Program-made: the position numbers and the translations under genes
In this document: positions 21,350-32,638 of the stretch, piece after piece
How positions within the stretch are numbered: the stretch's first letter is position 1
Layout: each line of letters begins with the position of its first letter
Notes under the pieces: model-generated
What the model saw: only the letters and a program-made list of their open reading frames with translations
Told to the model about the DNA's origin: nothing
The model's database searches: none
Assembly (NCBI GenBank): GCA_029851415.1
Contig: CM056744.1
Coordinates: 61,031,172-61,095,171 of the forward strand
DNA: 64,000 nt
DNA from: Eretmocerus hayati
Taxonomy: Eukaryota > Arthropoda > Insecta > Hymenoptera > Aphelinidae
Reading direction: 5' to 3'

Positions 21350-22812
21350 CTAAATTTCAGTTTTCAATTTCAATTTCAATTTCATTCATTATCCAGTTCG
21401 TACAAATACCTAACGAGAAAGTAACCTGCAGAAGGCTTATTGCCTGTGTGCAGGACCGGATACATTGGAAAAGATAGAATAAAATGAATACAACACAACT
21501 AAAATCCTTAAAACTAAATTTCTTTATACTAATATATTGACTTCTGATAAATATTCTTCCGATTCTCAGTTCCTACTCATGATATAGGTTCGTTCTCACA
21601 ATTTGAAGGTTCTTCTTCATATCATACAAAGTTTTAGTTACATAAATGCACTTTCTTCATCCCATTCACTCAATCAGCCCTTTAGAGTCTTTCTCAGAAT
21701 GAATTTTTTATTTTTGTTCCGTTTGATGGTGTTTAACAAGATATTGAAAAACTCCCTAGCATTGTACGATATTGACTTTTTTGTTCTTTTAATTTGGTAT
21801 GCAGTAGAGGAAGAACTTTATTCCTAGTGCCGCTGTTGTTACACAGATATTCTATTCTCAACTCATGAAATTTCTGGCTCAGCACATTGAGTATATAATG
21901 CTTCCTCAAACTAAGTAGGGTGTCGTCTTCGATACTCAATCGGAGTACTCCCAAAATCCTATTTTGAAGATTTACTTTTGGACTAATTGCATTTTGATAT
22001 GCATCGTCCCAAGCCACAATTCCATATGATGCTATGCTTACAAACAAACCGTGGTGAACCATTCTTAATGTACTTGCCGATAGTGTATTCCTAATCTTGG
22101 AAAAGATATATAGCAAATATCTCGTTCTTTTCAGTGTTTTCTATGGGCTCTCTCCATTTTATGTGCGAGTCGATAGTAATGCCTAGTCATTTAGTCCTCT
22201 CTACTCTGTTTATTTGACTTCCATTACTTTTCAGACTCAAATCAGCTGGTCTACTATCCGCATAATTACAGAAGCATACATATACAGTTCTTCTAGTATT
22301 TAAACGAAGTCAATCAAAATTAAGCCATTTTGCAACAACTTGCAGAAGTTTTTCCGTTTGCTCTTCAGCTTCTTCATAGCTATTTCCATTATAGAATACC
22401 ACAGTGTCATCAGCGTATGAAATAAGATGGTTTTCAAAAATTTGTATTAGATCGTTAATATATATGATGAAGAGTAGTGGACCTAAAATAGTACCTTGTG
22501 GGACTCCAGTTTCTACTTTAATTTTTTGACTATACTGATCTTTTACTTTTACGCACTGACTTCTATCTATGAGATAGCTCTTCAGCAGATCATGAGCTTT
22601 CCCCTCATCCCATGATGCTCTAGTTTTTCAAGGTGAATAGAATGGTTGACGATGTCGAAAGCTTTGGCTAAGTCTAGAAATACTGCTACAATGGGTTTAC
22701 TTTTACCTAAGTTCTTGTAGATGTGATCCGTGATTTCTGTTACTGCATCATTGGTTCTTTTGTTGGGTCTGAATCCAAACTGATTATTTGACAATATTTT
22801 ATGCTTTTCAAG
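21350..22812 (-). pseudogene. LINE reverse transcriptase and 3' UTR (right arm)
   Basis: Minus-strand copy of 8519-9976. HKILSNNQFGFRPNKRTND, VFLDLAKAFDIVNHS and, after the shared frameshift near 22585, GVPQGT and SYADDTVVF (about 22400-22425) are readable. The thumb is in the frame 21733-22116, followed by the 3' UTR and a GAAATT-type tail near 21362-21390. It shares the stop after GMRGKLMIC with the left copy but has its own extra substitutions. Confidence 0.85.
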
Positions 22813-22849
22813 TGTCACGTGGGTAGGGGTGAAGAGCAATAGCTGCGCT

Positions 22850-24240
22850 CACCTCTCCCCTTTCGATGGATGGATGGATAAATGGATGGATGAATAGGGA
22901 TCGGGGTGGGATGGGGATGGGGATGGGGATGGGGATGGGGATAGGGATAGGGATATGGATAAGGACAGGGAACGGAGGAGAGGTAGGGGTGGAATAGGAA
23001 TATGAACAGGGACGGGGTAGGGATAAAGATGGGGATAGAAACAGAGATAGCGATATGAGCAGAGATAGGGTCAGGGACAAGAACGGGGACGAGAAGGGAT
23101 CGGGATAGTAACAGGGATGGGATTCAGGATGATAATAGGAACAAACATAAGGTGGGGGCAGGAATAGAGGCAGAGGTGGGATAAGAACATAGATGAGGAT
23201 GGGCTAGGGATACCGATAGCGATAGGGACAGGGACAAGGGTGGTGATGAGGACAGGGATGGGGTTAGGGACAGGGATGAGAATAGCAACAGGAAAAGGTC
23301 TAGGGGCAGGGCTGAGGACGGTACAGAGATTGGAATACGTGTAGGAATCGAGATACGGATGAGGATAGGGATAGAAACTGCAATGAGGCCAGGACAGGAA
23401 CAGGGATGGGAATAATAACAGGGATAAGAATGGGGATAGTAACAGAGACAAGGTAGTGATAGCAACAGTCATGGGGACAAGGATACGAATGCGACAGGAA
23501 TATGGCAGAGACAGAGATAGCAACAAGGGACAGGCGTGAGGTCAGTAATAGGAACAGGATTAGAAGCAGGGACAGCAACAGGGATAGTCACAGGGGCAGG
23601 GATAGGAACAGATCCAGGGATAGAGACGAGACAGGGGTAGGGCAGGCCTAGAGACAAGGTTAGAAACTGGGATAGGGTCAAGGAAGGGATAAGAATAGGG
23701 TTAGGAGGAAGGATAGGGATGGGAACAAGGATAGGTATATGGTTAGGGATCTCGATAGGGGTAGGTCCGGGGATGGGAACAGCAATAAGGATAGGAACAT
23801 CGATAGGGATGGGGATAGGGTGGATGATCCGGGAGTGGGGAGTACCGTACTCATACGGTCGAGTTCGATATAGCTCGGTCTAGTTCAGTGTAATAGGAAA
23901 CAGGGGATTTGACAGGGGTAGGGATAGAGATAGGCATGAGGACAGGTATAGGGACAGGGGCCTGGGGATGAGAATAGTAATAGGGATAGAAACAGGGATA
24001 GCAGCGGGGATAAGGATGGGGACATGGACATGTAGATAAGGATAGTGATAGGGATAGGGGCGGGATATGGGTGTGGACAGGGACAGGAACTGGGATAGGG
24101 ATGGGGATGGGGTGAGTGGTCTAGGGGTGGGAGATTAAAAAATGGACAGTATTAACGGTCTAGTATTATGTAATTAGATTTAGTACGGTTCAGTTCAGCC
24201 TCATCCGGTCTACTCCGGTCTAGTTGAGTCTAGTTCGATC
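22850..24240. repeat. G/A-rich minisatellite (right arm)
   Basis: Mirror of 7070-8463: (ATGG)n at about 22863-22890, then GGGATAGGGATGGGGA-like units to about 24120, and the TCTAGTTCGGTCTAGTTGAG-like lead-out to 24240. The plus strand here is the G-rich strand. Long frames on the minus strand (151 codons at 23071-23526) are low-complexity artefacts. Confidence 0.8.
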
Positions 24241-24296
24241 TCGCTCGGTATAATCCGGTCTCATTACGTCCTTCTCAGCTCAATGCGGTGTAACTG

Positions 24297-24599
24297 ATGA
24301 GTTCTCCAAAAATTATTTATATATCCGACCTAGCCATTCCGAAAATTCAGAACAGTTACGCTAAGTTCCCAAAAATGGTTCATCTATTGGCAGATATGAT
24401 CCAAGATGTAGTCATTTCTGTGAACTCCATGCGGAATTCCTTCCTGGCACCTCAAATTAACCAGCAATCATTCTTTTACCATCAGGATTGGACTACTAAA
24501 GCATTTCAGAGTCCCATGGCTTATCGGGAACAGTTCATAGCCGAACGAGCTGTAGCGAGGGAGGCAATAACCGCTAGTATATACTATGACCCCATCTGA
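24297..24599 (+). CDS. Hypothetical 100-residue frame (right-arm copy)
   Basis: Same length, start (MSSPKII) and end (YYDPI) as 6738-7040, with about 12 amino-acid differences (for example D8Y, P12L, Y64D) and no interruption. Family unknown. It lies at the junction of the foreign block with the LINE endonuclease. There is no visible promoter or polyadenylation signal that would argue for present expression. Confidence 0.35.
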   Translation: MSSPKIIYISDLAIPKIQNSYAKFPKMVHLLADMIQDVVISVNSMRNSFLAPQINQQSFFYHQDWTTKAFQSPMAYREQFIAERAVAREAITASIYYDPI

Positions 24600-25177
24600 T
24601 TTGTGAAGTTGACTATTATTGTATACAGTTTTATACCCTTCTATTTTGGAAAAATCAGAAACCTCAACAACCCAAGATTCAGTACAAATAATGAGATCTG
24701 GCTTGATGCTAAGTTTTCTAACAATACAAGTGAGCTATCAAAATTTTTGTTTATACTACGTATATTAATATGTAAATTGAACAGGCTTCCTGCATCCTTT
24801 AGTTTCAAATTCAAACTGTCCATATTTTTGTGCTTATACTGTGGAACACTTACACTATTGGTTTCCTCTCCTTCTAGTAGCATATCACCTTTTCTGTCGT
24901 CGGTATTGGTAGATTTCTTCCTCTCCACCGTTCTTTGTCCTCCTCCCGAAACAAGTAGCTGCTTTGGTATGGTTGGTTTCACAGGATAGTCAGTAGTGTC
25001 CACAATTTTTCTTAACTTACTTCTCAAAATTCCACATGGTCCCGTATCTGTAGCTTCATGATTGATTGGTTGCTTAGTTCCATATGTTTTATCACTGTGA
25101 ATACAGTTACAACATTTGTACTCTTCTGTGGCTCTGCAGTCTCTTGTATGATGTTTCCCAGCAGTCCCAGCACTTTT
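24575..25177 (-). pseudogene. LINE ORF1 knuckles and endonuclease start (right arm)
   Basis: The minus-strand frame 24641-25180 runs from inside the second zinc knuckle (GTAGKHHTRDC, with the cysteine that the left copy has lost) through a Lys/Arg-rich linker into LHINIRSINKNFDSSLVLL of the endonuclease without a stop. This shows that ORF1 and endonuclease were one frame in the progenitor. A frameshift near 24705 ends it. The upstream part of ORF1 has been separated by the LTR element and lies at 33834-34136. Confidence 0.75.
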
Positions 25178-25181
25178 CATA

Positions 25182-25880
25182 TGTTAAGACCCGAGCGGAG
25201 GGCTCGGGGTAACAAATAAATTATTTGTGTTCGTGTGAACAGCTTACGGGCGGACTGCCCAGTTGCACTTACCTATTCTCTGTTATTGCGTTGAGGCTTC
25301 CGACTGGATGTATATATATATATATATATACACTCCTTTAACTAGAGATTCCGGGACGCGATGACGTCATTTCAGCGATATTTTGCCAAATTCCGGGACG
25401 CGTTCTAAATTCTAGGACGTCCCGGAAGGCCTCCTTCTAGATTCATATATTCTGGGACGCGGCGAATAATATATTTTGCTATTTTCTGGGACGCGTGAAA
25501 ATTTCGTGATATTTTGAAAAAACCACTTTCTAAGCAAAGTTCTGTTATCTCCTCGGCGGTTATCTCCCACGAGGGATGGTTAGTGTTTTGAACGCAAAAC
25601 GAAGTCTAAGCACACGTCTGTTATCTCCTCGGCGGTTATCTCCCACGAGGGATGGTTAGTGTTTTGAACGCAAAACGAAGTCTAAGCACACGTCTGTTAT
25701 CTCCTCGGCGGTTATCTCCCACGAGGGATGGTTTAGTGTTTGAATAAAAAAATACTTTCAACCCAAAATTTCCATTTTTACACGTTTTTGGAAAAATCCC
25801 AGTATTTGGGAAAATATACTCTTTTTCGTCCCAGATTTTATGAATCCATATCGGCGTCCCAGTATTTATAGCTATATGGA

Positions 25881-25929
<49 letters not shown>

Positions 25930-26840
25930 CTGGTCTCTGGTTGCGTATATATATATGAATATTCCAGATTGAGAGATATTTGTTCATCAAAATTGGATCA
26001 AATGAATTGTAGTTTTAAAGAAATGATTGAAGTGATTTTAGGAATTTGGAATGTAGATTTCAGAAGTAATAATTGATTGAATTTGGATTTTTAGAAATGA
26101 TCAATTTGACTTTAATAGTTTCAATATGGATGAAATATTCGATTGTAAAATCTTCGGAAAATAATAGCGTATAATTAGCAAATGAGTTTTGGATTTATTT
26201 AAACCAAATTATAATGTCTTGAACAAAATATAGGACCTTAATATCTAAATACAATTTGCGTGACTTAAAATTAGACGAACTTACAGAACTACTCGAGAGA
26301 CGATATTCTTCGAGGCAGGAACTGATAAGCAGGTGAGAGCAGATTCGGAGCTGGCCCTTTGCAGCTGAGGCGGATAACGTCGGCCTACTTTTCGACGGGA
26401 TCAGATCAAGCTTACGTGTCCGCACTTTTAACTTGACTTTTTCGTGCGTTCTCTACGCGCACTTAGGTGAGTGGTTAAGTGAATTTTGAGACGTACGTAG
26501 CCCACTACCGGCCAGAGCTTTGTCACAGACTAAATCGAAGAATGAATGTTGTTGTTCCAATTTATACGTGCGGACACAAGTTAATTTTGATGATTCGACT
26601 GAAAAAATGGTTTTGAAAGTGTTCTACTTTCGATTGTAACACATGTAACACATGTGTTACAATGCTGGCAGAGCTCTTTGTTGAATTTCTCATGGTCTGT
26701 TACACATGTTACATGTAACATGTGTAACATCCAGTTACTGGCTAATGCTTTGATTCTGCTGATTTACTGACCTGCTTATTCGTTCCTGCTGATCAATAAT
26801 GAAATATTATTTTAACTGTTGCGTCGTCTGGGGCGCCACA
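25182..26840 (-). repeat. 3' LTR of the gag-only element (1659 bp, with an inserted block)
   Basis: It matches 32639-33705 end to end except for a block at 25331-25884 set in the (TA)n run. It carries seven TGTTACA/TGTAACA copies within about 105 bp (26636-26740). Confidence 0.88.
25331..25884. mobile_element. Insert in the LTR with GGGACGCG motifs and a 76-bp triple repeat
   Basis: Absent from the other LTR. The left part repeats TTCCGGGACGCG or TTCTGGGACGCG four times. The right part has the opposite orientation (CGTCCCAG, GCGTCCCAG, ATCCCAG). Oppositely oriented subterminal motifs are typical of transposase-binding sites of DNA transposons. Between them is a direct repeat of 76 bp with starts at 25541, 25617 and 25693 (TCTGTTATCTCCTCGGCGGT). 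The flank GGATGTATATAT recurs as GGATGTACATAT at the right edge, a possible target duplication. No coding. Confidence 0.6.
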
Positions 26841-26850
26841 CCTCCCCTGT
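26841..26850 (-). other. Polypurine tract of the gag-only element
   Basis: On the minus strand ACAGGGGAGG directly precedes the LTR start TGTGGCG. This is the second-strand primer position in LTR retroelements and fixes the orientation. Confidence 0.75.
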
Positions 26851-26958
26851 CAGTCCATTCTCGTCCCGAGAATGTCACCGGGGCGGCAGAAATTAGATTA
26901 TAAAAATACAAATTTCCAATGATGTTAACTTATAACTATTACATAATAATACTTTATT

Positions 26959-26989
<31 letters not shown>

Positions 26990-29900
26990 GTGTGTGTGTC
27001 TATTCATCCAATAGGCGGATTTGATGATTTTGGAGGGCGATTCTTGCATTTAGTGCAAGTGAAGTCTGTAACTTGGAATTTCAACATATATGATATATCT
27101 GCCTTGGCGTTTGTGCACCCCTTGGACATGTATCACTGGGTGAGTCAATCTTTTTTGTGTTGATGTTCACACAAATAACATCAGTTGGGGTCGTTGCTAC
27201 GGCCCTCTTTCTATCCCTGCACTCCTGCGTCCTCCGTCTCTGGTTTGCCTTTCCATCGGGTAGTATGACGATCCGTCAGATTCTGCATCGCTAATGTCAC
27301 TGAACTGAAGATTCGTCACTCGATTGGTGCTGATATCGAGAGGTTGGTAGCGTGGCTATTGGTTCTCCTTGCATTAGGATGTCTGGAATATTCGTCGCAG
27401 ATTTATTCACACCGTGACCAGGGTCGATCATAACCATCTCGATTTGCTGCGAATTCTCTATTGAAGGAGGCCCGGGGATGATGTGTTGCTCCTTTTTTCA
27501 GAAGAATATTGCTGATTAATGTGATCGGAGCCGTACGGTGCAGTTGAGAATTTCCCGCTTCTGATGCCATAATTCGCATGCCGCTATTGTAAGAGAGGAG
27601 AGGGGAATTGAAATTATTTCCACATAGTGCAATACAGCTTGTGGGGATTCCGTGAGCATTGCATCGCTCAGCTTTTCCATACTGCACAGCGAGTAGCTGG
27701 AAAGGCGGTGCTGAGTGGGGTTAGCAGGGGGAACTGGCGTATGACTTTCTGTTACATGCAGATCGCTTTGGTGGTGAGGAGAGGGGGTCCCCACAGGAAT
27801 CATCGGTGAAATACCGCGTGATGCGCTGTCTGCTGCGTTGGCTGCAAGCAAAGGCTCAACGGCGTGTAAGAAGCTGCTGTGTGTTACTTCCGACGTGTGT
27901 GGCGGAGTTGATGGAGAGCATTGAGGAGAGGGGGCCGATGTGACTGGCGCCCCACCTGTACGTATTGAAACTCCATGTTACACACATCCAGGGTTTGGAT
28001 GTTTTCCATTGAGTGTGTTACATGTTCACTCGACCTTATACCATGTGTATGAGGCTCCTCAGCTGTACAGTAAATCATGTTACACATGGCGACACTCTTA
28101 TTCCGCTTTTCACGGGTAGTTTGCGTCATCACATCATTGCAAAAAGTCTTCAGTTTGGCATGCCCCTGATCCTGAGGGCAGTAATAGGTCCACTACACAT
28201 TCGTCACTGTCAATCTTGAGAAGTTCTAGAAAACTTATGATAGTATATGTAGGATGGTGTTATTGTGTGAGAGTGTGTAGTTATCTTGACAATTTATTGT
28301 AAGCATTGTTCTGCAAATATGGTAGTTTCCGGAATAGGGTGTTTACGAGGAAAAATCGATTGATGATTTCACATTATTAATTGAATTTCGGAATCTATTG
28401 ATGATATATTGCAAAAAAGTTCGCAACAATTCATTGTTGACAATGTTCTGCAAGTATAGTATGTTTCCAAAATAGAAAGTTTATGAGGAAAAACTGATTG
28501 GTAATTTCGCACTATTAATTGGATTTTGGAATCTATTAATGATCTATCGCAAAAAGTTTGCAATCCTGTGTTTTGTTGTCTTTATGAAAATTTGTGTATA
28601 TATTCATTTTTCTTGTGAAAATCGCATCATTTTTAGAAAGTTAACAAGGAGTTGATGCTCGCTATAATTTGGAAATGATTATTGAGATTTTCCGAAATGT
28701 GGTGTGGACGTTCATCCACACGATTCCTTAATGGATAATTATTACAATTATTTTCTATATCTGATCACATATCTCTAGATCTATGTAGAAATAAATTGAG
28801 TAAATTTATTGATAATCGTTATTATCAACTTTTGTTTCGAATTGCAAATTCTTATATCTATGCGGGACTGAACTCGACATAATTATATGTGTTTTCATAG
28901 AGAATCTCCCGATTTTCTAGTCACAATGTCAGTTCCGATTAATGAATAAAATTTGACAGGCCCTTGATTTTGAGATTATATTCGTATGATTTCATCGATG
29001 CCTGAGCTCAGAAGTCAAAACTGGAGGTGCCATCAGATTATTGCAATGTGTATAAAATAAAGAATTTCGGTGTCAGCAACTTCAACGCAGTTCTTCCAAG
29101 TCAACGTGGTGTCAAGTGCAGGTTCAATAGTGTCTTTTAGTCATAGTCTCAGTACAGTTTCGGGATTTCAAATCGTTGGACGTGAATATTTGTGCGATTG
29201 CACTTGTATAGATTATTATGATTTTTTCTTGAAATCATGGAAATTGAAAATATGTTCCGGTTCCCGGTAGTCACCTGAATCCGTTAGGTTCATGTGAGTT
29301 GGATTTTCCTGATCTAAAAGTTGTGTTACAAGTGATTTTTTTTTAGTGTGCATTTTTCTTTGTGTCATCCATGTAGTTCGATGATTGGATTTCAAAGCGG
29401 TTCTTACGCCGGAGGAACATGCGAATCAATGAAGAGCGTGCCGAGGGTGTTTTTTTTTAGTGATTTGGATGTGAACTGTATAGGAGAGTTGAAGATTTGC
29501 CGGAATCAATGCATGGTTTTGACGTATGGGTATTATACGCATTATTCTTCTACAAAAAGATAGTGTGCTATGTCGAGGATCCCGAATAGGAAATTGAAGT
29601 TTTCAAGACTTTGATTAGATTCCAAAGGGGTCCATCACTCTCGATTGATTTGTTCTCAATTCCTTTGGATGTCGGTCAGGTGGATAGGGCCGAGCAAATC
29701 CATCTCTTGAATTTGTAAAATTGACTATGTGTTAATTTAAGTTCCCCTTTTTCACAAAATCATGTTTTGTTGATATTGAAACTTTAATATACGGGGAAAA
29801 ACTAAATTTGTCACGATGAATTTCGTGGAGGCATATCAACAATAAAATATTTGAAGTAGGAAATTTCGACGGATTTTATTCAAAAGACGTAATTCCCATT

Positions 29901-30998
29901 GATTTAAAAATATTCAAGAGATAAGGTCGTGTCCAGAAGTCAGACCTAGGAATGAACTAACAATGGTCAACGTATCTTTCTAGTACTCCCGTTTTCTTGA
30001 TTTTCCGGTTTTTCAATTTTTCATCATTTTTCTCGGAAGTATGTAGTAGAAATTATTTGAACTGGATATATGGAGGGGGGGGGGCGCCTGCATGAATGTA
30101 ATATTTTTAAACCATCATAGGCCATATGATGTCAACAGAGAGTCTAATTTGAACACCGTGTTACCTGCAACAACCTGTTACCCATGTAAAACCATGTTAC
30201 AGGTCACAGTATGTAACACCATGTTACAGCATGTTACATGGGTCGATAATGCTTTTTTTTTCTTCTTTTTCAGGATCCTTGTGAGGTACACTACCGAGAG
30301 TTTGAAAGGTTGTGAATCTTAAATAAGATGAAGGGTTGATGTTCGTTAGTTATTCTATGAATACTCCAAGATCAATGTGGTTCGATTGTGTCGATTTCTA
30401 CTATCGACAGATCTAGAGAGAGGTGATGAATGTGAAATGGGCTTTCTACAAAAAAAAGATTTGGAAGTCAAACGGGGAATTCCTTGGGATTACATTTCGG
30501 TAGAATATTTGTCTGTCAGCAGAGATTCTGAATGGTTCCGATTTTCCAGTTCTGAGGGTCAAGTGTCTTGATTTAAACAGCCAAAAGCTAATGAGTAACA
30601 GAATGTGGCCAAAGTGATTTGAATTCCAAATGTAACAAAATCGTGTAACCGGGTCATTCATGTAACCGGGTGTTACATAATGTAACTGGGTGTTACACAT
30701 GCAACTGAATGTTACCTATGTACGATACGTGGTCGTCAGAGTGTGCTTGTCGGATTTTCTTCGGAACTCGTCGTGTGGAATTTTAACACCAATAATACTC
30801 CATCCTTGGGAATGCGAAATTTATTTTGTCGTCTATTTGATCATTGATTTGAAGATTTGAGATCTGAGTTCTTTTGAAGGATATGGGATAGAATTATGTT
30901 GAATTGATTGATCTCCATCGAGCATATGGAGTCCAGGAACATGCTTTAAACGTTGCAAAAACTCAATACGCCATCATTAGGGATTGAATTTTGATCTT
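26851..30998. other. Non-coding internal region of the gag-only element
   Basis: About 4.1 kb where pol would be expected. All frames are short (up to 111 codons) and show no domain. It has a (GT)n run at 26960-26998, a tandem duplication of about 133 bp at 28296-28562, and scattered clusters of TGTTAC/GTAAC hexamers at about 27748-28100, 30158-30245 and 30630-30715. A G10 run sits at 30075-30084. Confidence 0.6.
28296..28562. repeat. Tandem duplication, 2 x about 133 bp
   Basis: The two units share GTTCTGCAA-TAT, GAGGAAAAA-TGATTG, TATTAATTG and GGAATCTATT-ATGAT in order, with roughly one difference in eight bases. It lies inside the gag-only element. Confidence 0.6.
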
Positions 30999-32396
30999 TC
31001 AATGGGCACTACGAAATCGGAGGAGTCTACTTTCGCATAATTTTGATGACGGCTTGGATTTCCTGGATTCTGAACACAGAGAAGGGGGGGATTGTGGCGG
31101 AATTCCTTCGCCAGGGGTTCGAGGTGTTAGTTGTACTTGAATGGTGCTTATATTTTGAAATGATTCCTTTCCATGGATTGAACTCCTAAATGATTCAGAG
31201 TAAGCTGTTCTGAGTGACACGTACTTTGAAAGAGTGTTTCCCAATGAGCATTTTGAAATGGAATAAGGTTGGAACCCTCTTTGTATTTTTGATTTGAAGG
31301 GACTTTTGAGATTTTCATCAAATGATCGTTTCCGGTTAATGAATCTTGAGGTAACTGTGTTGGAACGTTTTGCACCTATGTAAGAGAGGGGTGTCACAGA
31401 GTCTCGTGGTGTGGTTGAGATATGGAGGAGTATGTCATTTTCAATATTGCTTGGGTTTTCAACGGGGATGGCCGTCTTACCGTCAGGGTCGGTTGGCAGA
31501 TGTATCTGCTCGGGACTCTGGTTGAGTGAGATGTTATCACACGTGGTATCCGTTGGTTCACTTTTATTATCGTCGCGATAAGGTATGATGTCAGAAGACA
31601 TTGGCAATTGTTCATGGTTTACAAGTTCAGGCTGTCAAGTGGTGCAAATTTCGTTTGTGGTGTTAACGAGAATTGGAGTTGATTGGGGATCTTGTCGAAT
31701 ACTACTGACTTGAGGCTCTTTGAGCTCGGGAACGTCAGTTTTTGATATTGACTCGTGGTGAGAATGGGATAAATTCTCATATGTTTTCAAAAAATGCGAT
31801 AGCTCAGTTTTGGTTATGAAGAATTGTGTTGGATTCGAAACTAATGAATGCATTTTGTATAGAGTGGATGGCTTCCTGGCGATCGAATTTGAGTTTAAGA
31901 CAAGGACAATTTGGAGTTGTGAATCAGGGGGAAGTTTGCTAAAGTAAAAACTTTTGGCAATTTCATCGAGATTTTTATAAAGTTGGTAGTATACTGGGTC
32001 AGATGAATAGTGAGTACTTGTAAGAATGTAGTAAGCATCTTCAAGGATTGAGAATAGCCTTTCGTAGTTTGCATCACGATCATGACTGAGCTTTAGACCA
32101 CAATCTAGTAATTTTTGGCAATATTTCTCGAAAAATGGGGTGTATAAGAAACACTTTACTATGTGTTCCACAATGTCGTTTACTGTGGAGATTCGGAAGT
32201 TTTTGAATGCATGATATGCTGGTCCAAAAAGATGGCTAAGAATAAAGTCTACTAATAAATTTTCTTCGCAAGTAGTGATAGATTTTGCTTCTGTGATTTT
32301 TTGTATGAAAAAATGTGGGTCAATATTATAGCCTTCAAATATTGGCAGGTCTAGATCAAAAAATTGGGAATTCATTCTTGTGAGATGTGGTATCAT
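30999..32396 (-). CDS. Gag-like polyprotein of the LTR element, with one in-frame TGA
   Basis: The minus-strand frame starts at ATG 32396 (or the second methionine at 32375), runs 253 codons to TGA at 31635-31637, and stays open in the same frame for another 212 codons to 30999. Residues from LPIFEGYNIDPHFFIQKI through LVDFILSHLFGPAYHAFKNF have the spacing of an LTR-element capsid N-terminal domain. The second half is Ser/Pro/Arg/Lys-rich, as in a nucleocapsid, but has no CCHC knuckle. The only break in 466 codons is the TGA (context ACT TGA CAG). It may be a recent mutation or a read-through stop. An 11-codon upstream frame (MALNEFFLKMQ) overlaps the start as ATGA. Family assignment beyond gag-like is uncertain. 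Confidence 0.6.
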
Positions 32397-32617
32397 TGCA
32401 TCTTTAGAAAAAATTCGTTCAGAGCCATGACTGGCAGTGGCGAATTGGATGTGAGAAAGTGCGGGATCAGCACATCGTTATTAACAGTCGGTGTAGTTGA
32501 CCGGCGTGTCTGTCAGGTGTGTCACAATCAGGAGATATGTTTGAGCCGATAAATGAGGTCGATAGTTCCAGTGTGTTGAACTTGGATGTGAGAAGAGTTA
32601 TGTGCAACTAAAACTGT

Positions 32618-32635
32618 TCCCCACAAGGGATGCCA
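32618..32635 (-). other. Candidate primer-binding site
   Basis: Three bases inside the 5' LTR, the minus strand reads TGGCATCCCTTGTGGGG. A TGG start close to the LTR is the complement of a tRNA CCA end. I cannot say which tRNA matches. Confidence 0.6.
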
Positions 32636-32638
32636 AAA

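Noticed and set aside
27403..28132. Three minus-strand frames of 82-111 codons as pol remnants
   Set aside because: No protease, reverse transcriptase or integrase motif in any; composition like the surrounding non-coding region.
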